The notes under the pieces were generated by a model, which ran no database searches, was not told the origin of the DNA, and saw nothing but the letters and a program-made list of their open reading frames with translations. A stretch of DNA of 64,000 bases from NCBI RefSeq assembly GCF_001280015.1, contig NZ_LGDV01000251.1, positions 310,001 to 374,000 of the forward strand, in the 5' to 3' direction. Each line of letters begins with the position of its first letter. The stretch's first letter is position 1. The position numbers and the translations under genes are program-made. The DNA is from Streptomyces sp. MMG1121. GTDB taxonomy: Bacteria > Actinomycetota > Actinomycetes > Streptomycetales > Streptomycetaceae. Positions 40,732-49,969 of this stretch are shown piece after piece.

Positions 40732-41934
40732 GTCGCGCGCCCAGGGCCGTGCCGTCGCCCAGCCCGCCAGCAGCCCGGCGCCCGCCGTCACCGGTGTGAA
40801 GCTGAGCGCGTTGCCCACCGAGGCCAGCGCGGCCAGCGCCGTCAGGGCGGCGCCCGCGCTGAGGGCGACCGGCGTCGAGCGGGGCGTACGCCACAGCGCG
40901 TGCAGCACCCAGCAGAACGGGGCGGCGAGCAGCACCACCCCGACGACGCCCTGCTCCGCCGCCAGCTGAAGCGGGGCCGAGTGCGGCTTGCCGTCGGAGG
41001 GCGTGATCTGTGACGCCGTCGGGCTCAGCTCGCCGAACCGGTCCGGGCCGACGCCGAGGCCCCGGTTCCGGCCCGCCATCCGCAGGGCGTCCTGCCACAG
41101 CCCCACCCGGTGCACGGTGAGCCGGCCCTCGAGCACGCCCGCGAGCCCGTCCGGCAGGACACCCGCGGCGAGCGCCCACGTGGTCCCCGCGACCAGGGCC
41201 GCCGCCACGGCCAGCCCCAGCAGGGCCAGGCCCCTGCGGGCCACCGAGCCCGCGGCCAGCGAACACAGCAGTACGGCGGCGCTCGCCGCGCAACCGGCGA
41301 CCGAGCCGAGGACGGCCCCGGTCAGCACGATCCCGGCGGCCAGCGCCCACAGGCCCAGGCGCGGCGCGGGTACGGGCGCGGCCCGGGCGGCGCAGCACGC
41401 GCATCCCGTGGCCAGGGTCAGCAGCGCGGCCGTGCCACCGGTGTGGCCGAGCGGGGCGGCGTACCAGGGGCCGGAGGAGAGGCCGGGCAGGGCCACGGCC
41501 AGTACCAGGGCGGCCACCGCGCCGGCGCAGGGCGCGGCCACCGGCAGCAGGGCACCGGAGACCCGGCCGACGGCATGACCGGCGGTCACGGCGAGCACCG
41601 CGAGCAGCATGCCCTCGGGCCGTCCGTCATGGGCCGCGGCGGTGAGCAGCGCCCATCCGGCACACGCTCCCAGCAGGATCATGCCCGTGCCGTCAGAAAC
41701 GTTTCCTCTGAGGTCGGCCGCGTCCGCACCGGCCGCAGGCCTCATCTCGGTCGAGCCCACCCGCCGCCCCTCGTCCCCGAACGCCCATGCCAGGCCACGG
41801 CAGGGCACGGCGCCGAGTCCGGCCGCACTGCCGAGGCTGGGCACACCGTAGCGGCTGATGACCGGTTTGGGCACGAGATGCGGCGGATCGTCGTGATGGG
41901 GAGGGCGCGGACGGTGGCGGTGCGGCGTGTCCAT
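40711..41934 (-). CDS. O-antigen ligase/polymerase (Wzy_C)-like membrane protein
   Basis: A 407-residue protein with about ten hydrophobic helices after a polar N-terminus. The Wzy_C/O-antigen-ligase signature RVGLWQDALRMAGRNRGLGVGPDRFGEL is near residue 280, in the large periplasmic/extracytoplasmic loop. It probably transfers or polymerises a glycan from a lipid carrier. The first 60 residues are polar and Pro/His-rich, so the real start may be a later codon, for example the ATG near 41748. Confidence 0.75.
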   Translation of the reverse strand: MDTPHRHRPRPPHHDDPPHLVPKPVISRYGVPSLGSAAGLGAVPCRGLAWAFGDEGRRVGSTEMRPAAGADAADLRGNVSDGTGMILLGACAGWALLTAAAHDGRPEGMLLAVLAVTAGHAVGRVSGALLPVAAPCAGAVAALVLAVALPGLSSGPWYAAPLGHTGGTAALLTLATGCACCAARAAPVPAPRLGLWALAAGIVLTGAVLGSVAGCAASAAVLLCSLAAGSVARRGLALLGLAVAAALVAGTTWALAAGVLPDGLAGVLEGRLTVHRVGLWQDALRMAGRNRGLGVGPDRFGELSPTASQITPSDGKPHSAPLQLAAEQGVVGVVLLAAPFCWVLHALWRTPRSTPVALSAGAALTALAALASVGNALSFTPVTAGAGLLAGWATARPWARDGAETQL

Positions 41935-42079
41935 CCCGTGCCGTCAGTGCTGACGCGGGGGAGTCGCCGGGCGGCCTTCTCGGGGACCGTCGCGCGGCGG
42001 TGAGCAGCGGCGACCGTGCCGGGGCCGGCCCTTCGTACCGCGCTGTCGGCACCGGATCGGCCGCCGTACACTCACCCGG

Positions 42080-43690
42080 GTGACCGTCACCGCAACTTCC
42101 GTGGACCAGCCGGACCAACTCCAGCCGCCCCCCGCCTCCGGCGTGCGCGGTGCCCGGCTGCTGCGCCTGGTCCCGGCCGTCGCCTCCGCGCTCTGCGGAG
42201 TGCTGCTCTACGTCAGCTTCCCGCCCCGCACCCTGTGGTGGCTGGCGCTGCCCGCCTTCGCCGGCTTCGGCTGGGTGCTGCGCGGCCGGAGCTGGAAGGC
42301 GGCCCTCGGCCTCGGCTATCTCTTCGGTCTGGGCTTCCTGCTGCCGCTGCTGGTGTGGACCGGCGTGGAGGTCGGCCCCGGTCCCTGGCTGGCCCTGGTC
42401 GCGATCGAGGCGGTCTTCATCGCCCTGGTCGGCGTGGGCATCGCCGCCGTCTCCCGGCTGCCGGTCTGGCCGCTGTGGGCGGCCGCGATCTGGATCGCGG
42501 GCGAGGCGGTACGCGCGCGCGTGCCGTTCCGGGGCTTCCCCTGGGGCAAGATCGCGTTCGGCCAGGCGGACGGCGTCTTCCTGCCGCTCGCCGCGGTGGG
42601 CGGCACTCCCGTGCTGGGCTTCGCGGTCGTCCTGTGTGGCTTCGGCCTGTACGAGGCCGGGCGGCTGATCGCCGAACGGCGCGGCAACCGGGCCGTACGG
42701 CGGGGTGCCGCGGCCGCCGCACTGCTGAGCGTGGCCGTCCCGGTGGCGGGCGCGGCAGCCGCCCGCCCGCTCGTGAGCGACAAGGCCGAGGACGGCACCC
42801 GGACCGTCGCGGTCATCCAGGGCAACGTGCCGCGCTCCGGGCTGGAGTTCAGCGCCCAGCGACGGGCCGTGCTCGACTACCACGCGCGCGAGACGCTCAA
42901 GCTCGCCGCCGACATCAAGGCGGGCAAGGTCGCCAAGCCCGACTTCGTGCTGTGGCCGGAGAACTCCTCCGACGTCGACCCCTTCGCCAACCCTGACGCG
43001 GCCGCCGTCATCGAGGGCGCCGCCAAGGCGGTCGGCGTGCCCATCTCGGTCGGCGGAGTCGTGGAGCGCGACGGGAAGCTGCTCAACGAGCAGATCCTGT
43101 GGGATCCGGACAAGGGGCCGACGCAGACCTACGACAAGCGGCAGATCCAGCCGTTCGGTGAGTACCTCCCGCTGCGCGGGCTCGTCGGCGCGATCAACAA
43201 GAACTGGACCGGCATGGTCCGCCAGGACTTCAGCCGGGGGAGCAAGCCCGGTGTGTTCGACATGGACGGCGCCAAGGTGGGCCTCGCCACCTGCTACGAG
43301 GCCGCCTTCGACTGGGCTGTACGGGACACGGTCACCCACGGCGCCGAGATGATCTCCGTGCCGAGCAACAACGCCACCTTCGACCGCAGCGAGATGACCT
43401 ACCAGCAACTCGCCATGTCCCGGATCCGCGCCGTCGAGCACAGCCGCACCGTCACCGTGCCGGTGACCAGCGGGGTCAGCGCGATCATCATGCCGGACGG
43501 CAGGATCACCCGGAAGACCGGCATGTTCGTGCCCGCCTACCTCGTCCAGAAGGTGCCGCTGCGCACGTCCAGGACCCCCGCGACCGAGCTGGGCACCCTC
43601 CCGGAGATCGCCCTGATCCTGGTCGCCGCGGGCGGCATCGGCTGGGCGATCGGGTCCGGGCTGCGCGGCCGGCGCGCCAGTGGCGCCTAG
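42080..43690 (+). CDS. lnt: Apolipoprotein N-acyltransferase
   Basis: A 536-residue protein with about seven N-terminal membrane helices and a C-terminal nitrilase-fold domain. The catalytic triad is in place: Glu294 in LWPENSSD, Lys353 in TYDKRQIQPFGEYLP and Cys405 in LATCYEAAFD. It acylates the N-terminal cysteine of membrane lipoproteins. The family is present in mycobacteria and streptomycetes, sometimes in several copies. Start: GTG at 42080. The C-terminus ends with one more membrane helix, typical of Lnt. Confidence 0.92.
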   Translation: MTVTATSVDQPDQLQPPPASGVRGARLLRLVPAVASALCGVLLYVSFPPRTLWWLALPAFAGFGWVLRGRSWKAALGLGYLFGLGFLLPLLVWTGVEVGPGPWLALVAIEAVFIALVGVGIAAVSRLPVWPLWAAAIWIAGEAVRARVPFRGFPWGKIAFGQADGVFLPLAAVGGTPVLGFAVVLCGFGLYEAGRLIAERRGNRAVRRGAAAAALLSVAVPVAGAAAARPLVSDKAEDGTRTVAVIQGNVPRSGLEFSAQRRAVLDYHARETLKLAADIKAGKVAKPDFVLWPENSSDVDPFANPDAAAVIEGAAKAVGVPISVGGVVERDGKLLNEQILWDPDKGPTQTYDKRQIQPFGEYLPLRGLVGAINKNWTGMVRQDFSRGSKPGVFDMDGAKVGLATCYEAAFDWAVRDTVTHGAEMISVPSNNATFDRSEMTYQQLAMSRIRAVEHSRTVTVPVTSGVSAIIMPDGRITRKTGMFVPAYLVQKVPLRTSRTPATELGTLPEIALILVAAGGIGWAIGSGLRGRRASGA

Positions 43691-43757
43691 CCGTACGACC
43701 ACCGTATGACCGCTGAACCGGCAGGAGAGCGCCGACACCGGCCGTTAGGGTCGAGCC

Positions 43758-44237
43758 ATGGCTACTCCTGATTTCATCCGCACGCTGCGGGCCTCCGCCG
43801 GACAGCAGCTGCTCTGGCTCCCCGGGGTCACCGCGATCGTCTTCGACGACGAGGGCAGAGTGCTGCTGGGCCGGCGGTCCGACAACCGCAAGTGGTCGGT
43901 GATCGGCGGTATTCCGGAGCCGGGTGAGCAGCCCGCCGAATGCGCCGTGCGCGAGGTCTTCGAGGAGACGGCGGTGCGCTGCGTCGCCGAACGGGTCGTC
44001 CTGGTACAGGCCCTCGAGCCGATCACCTACCCCAACGGCGACACCTGCCAGTTCATGGACATCACCCTGCGCTGCCGGGCCGTGGGCGGCGAGGCCCGCG
44101 TCAACGACGACGAATCGCTGGAGGTGGGCTGGTTCGACGTGGACGCGCTGCCCGAACTGAGCGAGTTCGGTCTCTTCCGGATCAAGCAGGCCATGTCCGA
44201 TGCCCCCACATGGTTTGAGCCTATGACTCTTGGCTGA
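43758..44237 (+). CDS. NUDIX hydrolase
   Basis: A 159-residue protein with a complete NUDIX box GGIPEPGEQPAECAVREVFEET near residue 50, with all four metal ligands. The short length and lack of extra domains fit small NUDIX pyrophosphatases; ADP-ribose-type substrates are common in this group. A palindrome lies between it and the dehydrogenase gene at 44292. Confidence 0.87.
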   Translation: MATPDFIRTLRASAGQQLLWLPGVTAIVFDDEGRVLLGRRSDNRKWSVIGGIPEPGEQPAECAVREVFEETAVRCVAERVVLVQALEPITYPNGDTCQFMDITLRCRAVGGEARVNDDESLEVGWFDVDALPELSEFGLFRIKQAMSDAPTWFEPMTLG

Positions 44238-44249
44238 AGTATGGGCTGC

Positions 44250-44263
44250 CGCCACATGTGGCG
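44250..44263. promoter_or_regulatory. Perfect 14-bp palindrome between two plus-strand genes
   Basis: CGCCACATGTGGCG at 44250-44263, 28 bp before the dehydrogenase ATG and 13 bp after the NUDIX stop. It may be an operator for the downstream gene or a terminator for the upstream one; no T-run follows. Confidence 0.4.
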
Positions 44264-44291
44264 ACGGGTGGGCTCCGCCTAGGGTCGACAC

Positions 44292-45110
44292 ATGACCGCG
44301 TCCAGTCCGCCGCCCCCGCCGCCCGGCCCGCACCCCCAGACCCTCGCCCTCGACGGCCGCACCGCCCTCGTCACCGGTGCCGCCGGCGGGATCGGCCGCG
44401 CCTGCGCGCTGCGGCTCGCCGCCGCCGGGGCCAAGGTACGGGCCGTCGACCGCGACGCGGCCGGCCTGGCCGAGCTGGCCGCGCAGGCCGAGCGGGACGC
44501 AGACCTCCCCGGGACCGTCGTACCGCACGTCCTCGACCTCACCGACCTCGACGCCGCCGAGCATGCCGCGGCCGGCACTGACGTATTGGTCAACAACGCG
44601 GGCCTGCAACTGGTGCGCCCCATCGAGGAGTTCCCGCCCGAGGTCTTCCACACGGTGCTGACCGTGATGCTGGAGGCACCCTTCCGGCTCCTCCGCGGTG
44701 CCCTGCCGCACATGTACGCGCAGGGCTGGGGCCGGATCGTCAATGTGTCCTCCGTTCATGGTCTGCGCGCCTCTGCCTTCAAGTCGGCCTATGTGGCCGC
44801 CAAACACGGTCTTGAGGGCTTGTCCAAGACGGCCGCTCTGGAGGGCGCCGCCCATGGGGTGACCTCGAACTGTGTGAACCCGGCCTACGTGCGCACACCC
44901 CTGGTCGAGCAGCAGATCGCCGACCAGGCACGGGCGCACGGCATCCCCGAGGAACGCGTGCTGTCCGAGGTCCTGCTGAAGGACAGTGCCGTGCGGCGAC
45001 TCATCGAACCGGAAGAGGTCGCGGAGGCGGTGGCCTACCTGTGCAGCCCCCAGGCGTCCTTCGTCACCGGCACCTCGCTCGTCCTCGACGGCGGATGGAC
45101 CGCCCACTGA
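44292..45110 (+). CDS. Short-chain dehydrogenase, 3-hydroxybutyrate-dehydrogenase-like
   Basis: A 272-residue SDR with a Pro-rich N-terminal extension (about 17 residues), the NAD(P)-binding TGAAGGIGR near residue 30, NNAGLQLV, the catalytic Ser in NVSSVHG and YxxxK in AYVAAKHG, and the C-terminal DGGWTAH. The motifs HGLRASAFKSAY and PAYVRTPLVEQQI resemble (R)-3-hydroxybutyrate dehydrogenases, which interconvert 3-hydroxybutyrate and acetoacetate. Substrate inferred from similarity only. It is followed 76 bp later by the GAF/PucR regulator. Confidence 0.83.
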   Translation: MTASSPPPPPPGPHPQTLALDGRTALVTGAAGGIGRACALRLAAAGAKVRAVDRDAAGLAELAAQAERDADLPGTVVPHVLDLTDLDAAEHAAAGTDVLVNNAGLQLVRPIEEFPPEVFHTVLTVMLEAPFRLLRGALPHMYAQGWGRIVNVSSVHGLRASAFKSAYVAAKHGLEGLSKTAALEGAAHGVTSNCVNPAYVRTPLVEQQIADQARAHGIPEERVLSEVLLKDSAVRRLIEPEEVAEAVAYLCSPQASFVTGTSLVLDGGWTAH

Positions 45111-45186
45111 CGGGGCCGGGTGCGCCCGGCCCGGGAGTTGTCCACAGGCCCGACGGGCCGGGCCGCCGATGCGCGATCCTGTGACC

Positions 45187-47106
45187 ATGTCCCGCGATCA
45201 CCTTCAGCCGGCGCCCCTCCGCAGCCCCGAGGCCTCCTACCTCGAGCTGCTGGCCCGCGATGCCTCCGTGGAGGCGTACGAGCAGCCGGTGCTGCTCGCC
45301 CGTGCCGAGGGGCGGACGGCCGAGCGGATCGCCGCGCTGGAACAGGCCAGACTGCTCGCCCTGCGCGTCCGGGCCGAGCTGGAAGGCCGTCGGCGCCGGG
45401 AGGCGGAGCTGTCCGCGCTCTTCGAGACCGCCCACGACCTCGCGGGCCTGCGCGATCTCGACGCCGTCCTGCAGGCGATCGTGCAGCGCGCCCGCTCCCT
45501 GCTCGGCACGGACGTCGCCTACCTCACCCTGAACGACCCGACGCACGACGACACCTATATGCGGGTGACGGAGGGCTCGGTCTCCGCCCGCTTCCAGCAG
45601 CTGCGGCTCGGCCTGGGGGAGGGGCTCGGCGGACTGGTCGCGCAGACCACACGGCCGTACGTCACCGACGACTACTTCCAGGACGCCCGCTTCCAGCACA
45701 CCCTCACCATCGACGCCGGCGTGCGCGACGAGGGCCTGGTCGCCATCCTCGGCGTCCCTCTGATGCTCGGCCCGCACGTCATCGGGGTCCTCTTCGCCGC
45801 CGACCGCCGGGCACGTGTCTTCGAACGCGCGCAGATCGCCCTGCTCGGCTCCTTCGCCGCGCTCGCCGCCGCCGCGATCGACACCGCCAACCTGCTCGGC
45901 GAGACCCGCGCGGCACTGGCCGGGCTGGAGCGCGCCAACGAGATCATCCGGGACCGCAGCGCCGTCATCGAGCGCGCCTCCGACGTCCACGACCGGCTCG
46001 CCGAACTCGTGCTGCGCGGCGGCGGGGTGCACGACGTGGCCGCCGCCGTCTCCGAAGTCCTCGACGGCACCGTGGAGTTCACCGACACCGGTGCCGCACC
46101 GCCCGAGGCGCTGAAGGCCTCCCGCGCGGAAGGACACGCCGTACGGCACGGCCGGGACTGGATCGCCCCGGTGGCCGCCGGCGGCGAACTCCTCGGCGCG
46201 CTGGTCCTGCGCGGACACCCCGGACTCGACCCCGTGGACCAGCGCACACTGGAGCGGGCGGCGATGGTCACCTCGCTGCTCCTGCTCGCCCGCCGCTCCG
46301 CCGCAGAGGCCGAACAGCGCGTGCGGGGCGAGCTGTTGGACGACCTGCTGGACGCCCGTGACCGGGACCCGCGCCTGCTGCGCGAGCGTGCCGCCCGGCT
46401 GCACGCCGACCTGGCCGCGACCCATGTCGTCCTCGCCGCCCGTCTCGACGGCCCGGCGGCCGACGCCGACGAGGAGGCCGCGGCCCGCCGCCGGCTGGGG
46501 GCGGCCGCCTCCCACCTCGCCGCCACCCGGCAGGGCCTCGCCGCCGCGCGCGACGGCGGCACCGTCCTGCTGTTGCCGCTCGGCACCGGCGGCAGCGCCA
46601 CGGAGGTGGCCCGCCGCACGGCACACGACCTCGGCGCGGCCGTCCGCCAACCCGTCACGGTCGGCGCCTCCGCCCCCGTCACCGACCTCGCCGTCCACCC
46701 CGAGGCCGTGGCCGCCGCCTACACCGAGGGCCGCCGCTGCCTGGACGCGCTGCACCTGCTGGGCCGGGCCGGGGACGGCGCGGCGGCCGAGGACTTCGGC
46801 TTCCTCGGCCTGCTCCTCGCCGGGGACCGGGACGTCGCCGGCTTCGTGGACCGCACCGTGGGTCCGGTCGTGACGTACGACGAGCGGCGCGGTACGGACC
46901 TGCTGCACACCCTGGACGCGTACTTCGCCTGCGGGATGAGCCCGGCCCGCACCAAGGACGCCCTCCACGTCCACGTCAACACGGTCGCCCAGCGGCTGGA
47001 GCGCGTGGGCCGGCTGCTCGGCACGGACTGGCAGACCCCGGCCCGCGCCCTGGAGATCCAACTGGCTCTGCGGCTGCGCCAGCTGGCAGCCCCGGGCAGA
47101 CGCTGA
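45187..47106 (+). CDS. CdaR/PucR-type regulator with GAF domain
   Basis: A 639-residue protein. A coiled region at about residues 40-75 is followed by a GAF domain (LRDLDAVLQAIVQRARSLLGTDVAYLTL, near residues 80-245) and a long helix. The C-terminal PucR helix-turn-helix is in LDAYFACGMSPARTKDALHVHVNTVAQRLERV near residue 580. The GAF domain should bind a small ligand that controls DNA binding. It lies after the hydroxybutyrate-dehydrogenase-like gene, so it may regulate that pathway (inference). ATG at 45187; a GTG two codons earlier is possible. Confidence 0.85.
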   Translation: MSRDHLQPAPLRSPEASYLELLARDASVEAYEQPVLLARAEGRTAERIAALEQARLLALRVRAELEGRRRREAELSALFETAHDLAGLRDLDAVLQAIVQRARSLLGTDVAYLTLNDPTHDDTYMRVTEGSVSARFQQLRLGLGEGLGGLVAQTTRPYVTDDYFQDARFQHTLTIDAGVRDEGLVAILGVPLMLGPHVIGVLFAADRRARVFERAQIALLGSFAALAAAAIDTANLLGETRAALAGLERANEIIRDRSAVIERASDVHDRLAELVLRGGGVHDVAAAVSEVLDGTVEFTDTGAAPPEALKASRAEGHAVRHGRDWIAPVAAGGELLGALVLRGHPGLDPVDQRTLERAAMVTSLLLLARRSAAEAEQRVRGELLDDLLDARDRDPRLLRERAARLHADLAATHVVLAARLDGPAADADEEAAARRRLGAAASHLAATRQGLAAARDGGTVLLLPLGTGGSATEVARRTAHDLGAAVRQPVTVGASAPVTDLAVHPEAVAAAYTEGRRCLDALHLLGRAGDGAAAEDFGFLGLLLAGDRDVAGFVDRTVGPVVTYDERRGTDLLHTLDAYFACGMSPARTKDALHVHVNTVAQRLERVGRLLGTDWQTPARALEIQLALRLRQLAAPGRR

Positions 47107-47128
47107 CGCTGACCCCGCGCGGACCCCG

Positions 47129-47157
47129 GCCCCCGTACGGGCGTGCCGTACGGGGGC
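47129..47157. terminator. Strong hairpin between convergent genes
   Basis: A perfect 12-bp stem (47129-47140, GCCCCCGTACGG, with 47146-47157) and a 5-nt loop. It lies 23 bp after the regulator gene and 22 bp after the stop of the minus-strand transporter gene, so it can serve both. Confidence 0.75.
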
Positions 47158-47179
47158 TGTGGCAGCCGGGCGGCGCCGG

Positions 47180-48559
47180 TCAGACCGTCCGCGCCTCGGC
47201 GCCCGGGCGCGCACCGGTGGACTCGCCGCCCTCGTCCTCGACGCGGGCGAGATCCCGGTGCCGTGTCTCCCGCGCCACGCCCACCGCCACGAGCGTCAGT
47301 ACGGCGGAGGCGATCACGTACAGGGCGATCGGGGTGGAGCTGCCGTAGTCGGAGAGCAGTGCGGTGGCGATGAGCGGGGCGGGAGCACCGGCCGCGACGG
47401 AGGCGAACTGCGCACCGATGGACGCGCCCGAGTACCGCATCCGGGTGGCGAACATCTCGGCGAAGAAGGCGGCCTGGGGTGCGTACATGGCCCCGTGCAG
47501 CACGAGACCCACGGTCACGGCCAGCACCAGGTACCCGAAGGACCCGGTGTCCACGAGCGCGAAGAACGGAAACATCCACAGGCCAACACCGGCCGCGCCG
47601 AACAGGTACACGGGCCGCCGCCCGACCCGGTCGGACAGGGCGCCCCAGGCCGGGATGACGGCGAAGTGCACGGCGGAGCCGATGAGTACGGCATTGAGCG
47701 CGGACTGCTTCGAGACACCGGCCGAGTCGGTGGCGTAGACGAGGATGAAGGCGGTGATGACGTAGTAGCCGATGTTCTCCGCCATCCGCGCACCCATCGC
47801 CACGAGCACGTCACGCCAGTGGTACCGAAGCACGGAGACGAGCGGAAGCTTCTCCGGCTCCTCCGTCCGCCGGGACTCGGCCCGCGCCAACGCCTCCTTG
47901 AACACCGGCGATTCGTCGACGGACAGCCGGATCCACAGCCCGATGACGACGAGCACCCCCGAGAGCAGGAACGGAATCCGCCAGCCCCAGGACCCGAAGG
48001 CGTCGTCGGAGAGCACGGCGGTGAGCAGCGAGAGCACACCGGTCGCGAGCAACTGCCCGGCCGGCGCACCGGTCTGCGGCCACGAGGCCCAGAAACCGCG
48101 CCGCCGCGCGTCCCCGTGCTCCGACACCAGGAGCACGGCACCGCCCCACTCGCCGCCGAGCGCGAATCCCTGGACCAGGCGCAGGGTGGTGAGCAGCACG
48201 GGGGCGGCGCTGCCGACGGTCGCGTGCGTGGGCAGCAGCCCGATGGCGAACGTCGCCCCGCCCATCATGACCAGGCTCAGCACGAGCAGCTTCTTCCGCC
48301 CGATCCGGTCGCCGTAGTGCCCGAACACGAGCGCCCCGAACGGCCGGGCGGCGAACCCCACGGCGTACGTCAGGAACGACAGCAGCGTCCCGACGAGCGG
48401 GTCGGAGTCCGGAAAGAACAGCTTGTTGAACACCAGCGCGGCGGCAGAGCCGTAGAGGAAGAAGTCGTACCACTCGACGGTCGTGCCGATGAGGCTGGCG
48501 GCGACGATACGCGGGAGGTTGGCGGGGGTCGGGGGAGCGGATGGTGCTGGGGATGCCAT
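47180..48559 (-). CDS. MHS-type MFS transporter (proline/betaine/shikimate-like)
   Basis: A 459-residue carrier with 12 hydrophobic helices and the MHS signature EWYDFFLYGSAAALVF in helix 1, GHYGDRIGRKKLL (motif A) and LVQGFALGGEWGGA. MHS members import metabolites such as proline, betaine, shikimate, or citrate by proton symport. I start at the ATG at 48559; its ribosome-binding site is weak. Upstream frame codons run into the leader. No substrate clue in the neighbours. Confidence 0.85.
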   Translation of the reverse strand: MASPAPSAPPTPANLPRIVAASLIGTTVEWYDFFLYGSAAALVFNKLFFPDSDPLVGTLLSFLTYAVGFAARPFGALVFGHYGDRIGRKKLLVLSLVMMGGATFAIGLLPTHATVGSAAPVLLTTLRLVQGFALGGEWGGAVLLVSEHGDARRRGFWASWPQTGAPAGQLLATGVLSLLTAVLSDDAFGSWGWRIPFLLSGVLVVIGLWIRLSVDESPVFKEALARAESRRTEEPEKLPLVSVLRYHWRDVLVAMGARMAENIGYYVITAFILVYATDSAGVSKQSALNAVLIGSAVHFAVIPAWGALSDRVGRRPVYLFGAAGVGLWMFPFFALVDTGSFGYLVLAVTVGLVLHGAMYAPQAAFFAEMFATRMRYSGASIGAQFASVAAGAPAPLIATALLSDYGSSTPIALYVIASAVLTLVAVGVARETRHRDLARVEDEGGESTGARPGAEARTV

Positions 48560-48783
48560 GTGATGCCATGTGCGCCACTTCCTCGTGTGCGGTGGGGACG
48601 GGTACGTGTCGGCACACGGTAGGAAGATGCAGGTCAGGGGCACATGTGGTGGGGCACCATAGTTCTGGGGGCGGCTATGCGTGCGGCCACCATGCCGGGC
48701 CGGGGGAGGGCGGTTCACGGGCTCGGGAGTGGTCGAGACCAGCGCTGTCCGGGAAGCGTAGTTGGGGATGATTTGACGGTGCG

Positions 48784-48870
48784 GTGCTGACTCCCGTGCT
48801 GGTTCGGTGCTGACTGAAAGCCCATGTCATCACCCGTCTTCACCCCTCCCGTGCTGACTTGGTGCTGACT
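48784..48870. repeat. Four copies of GTGCTGACT in 87 bp
   Basis: GTGCTGACT occurs at 48784-48792, 48807-48815, 48851-48859 and 48862-48870. The stretch lies just upstream of an integrase remnant and could be part of an old integration region or an arm-type binding site, but no attachment-site partner is visible. The rest of 48560-49169 holds no supported gene. Confidence 0.45.
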
Positions 48871-49169
48871 ACGCTGCGTTGAACCAGGATCTTTCGGACC
48901 GTTGCACCGACTCCACTGGGCGCGGGAGAGGTTGTGCCGGCCCTGGGGAACGGCCGGCGTAGCATTCCCGATCGTGCGGGTGCCGGACCGGGCTTCGTCA
49001 GCAGTCCGAGGGCGGGCTCGACGACCACGCTGGCGAGCGGCGGGCGGCCGTCCATCTCGGTCGTGGTCCCGCTGACCGCTCAGTCCGGATGTCCGACACG
49101 GAGCCGATCGAGCGCCGGCGCGTTCGCGCACTTTTCGAGAATCTGCCCGTGGTGGAGGGGATTGGGATG

Positions 49170-49338
49170 TACGGCTTCTCCGACGCGCTGGGCAGTGGCG
49201 TCCCGATCACCGACGTGGCCGAGCGGATGGGGGCACAAGTCCACCGAGGAGACGTACCGCACCTACTGGCACCTGATGCCGGGGAACGTCATCAAGGAGA
49301 CGCGCGTCCTGGACGCCGGACCCTGGGACGCGGCCTGA
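49170..49338 (+). pseudogene. Remnant of a tyrosine recombinase (integrase) C-terminus, frameshifted
   Basis: The translation reads SDALGSGVPITDVAERMG, then, after a +1 shift, HKSTEETYRTYWHLMPGN and ends shortly after. This is the conserved end of phage-type integrases, with the HxLGH-like region and the YRTY catalytic-tyrosine segment. The shift occurs in a run of five G (49229-49233), where four would keep the frame. Nothing upstream of 49170 looks like integrase, so at least 80 percent of the gene is gone. It marks an old mobile element. Confidence 0.75.
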
Positions 49339-49570
49339 AGGCGAAGCCTGTCGGGTCTGCCCTCCAGGTCGGGCTGTGCGGCACCACATGGCACAGGTTG
49401 TAGAGACCGTCTTTGGGCGTCCACGTCAGTCCAGGGCGGGTGCGTAGTAGCAGGTCAGGGCATCGCCGTCCGGGGAGTCGGCGTAGTCGGTGACAGACGT
49501 GTGACAGCGCCGGTGATACGGCGAGGTCCCGCCGGGGAGCACCCTGGCGGGGCCTCTGCCCGGAGCCATG

Positions 49571-49610
49571 AGACGAAGCCCCACCGGAGCGCTCCGGTGG
49601 GGCTTCGTCT
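49571..49610. terminator. Perfect 40-bp palindrome
   Basis: 49571-49590 pairs base for base with 49591-49610 (arm starts AGACGAAGCC, ends CACCGGAGC). It would form a very strong bidirectional hairpin in RNA. It lies in the 631-bp gene-free stretch between the integrase remnant and the AbiJ-like gene. It may be a terminator left from a lost gene or a recombination site; the gap 49339-49969 otherwise holds only short frames with no support. Confidence 0.7.
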
Positions 49611-49969
49611 TGAGTTCGACTGTGCTTGCACGCATGACGCGTCCGGCTCCTCATGCAGTTCGTGTTCCTGCGATGCTCTCGTGGACGCTGGATTTGCGAT
49701 CGCAGCCACCAAGACGGGATCCGTAAGACGACGCGACCCCGCGGGGAAACCGGGCGGGCTCTGTCGTGTGGTGGGTTGATGCGGTGTCCCCTGCTCGGGC
49801 GGGCCCAGCGGTACGCCGGCTGTCCGTGGATGTGTGCCGTAGTGGCCACCCTTGATGCTGAACCTCTGGCACACTGCCGGACTTGGTCGTACGTGCCGGA
49901 CGCTCTGCGGTCACAAGGCACAATAGTTCGCACGCGGTGGGCTGGGGGAGCGGCTCTGGGAGGGGCGTC

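Noticed and set aside
49426..49635. A short minus-strand frame across the 40-bp palindrome
   Set aside because: It would be encoded partly by a perfect inverted repeat and has no family match or ribosome site.
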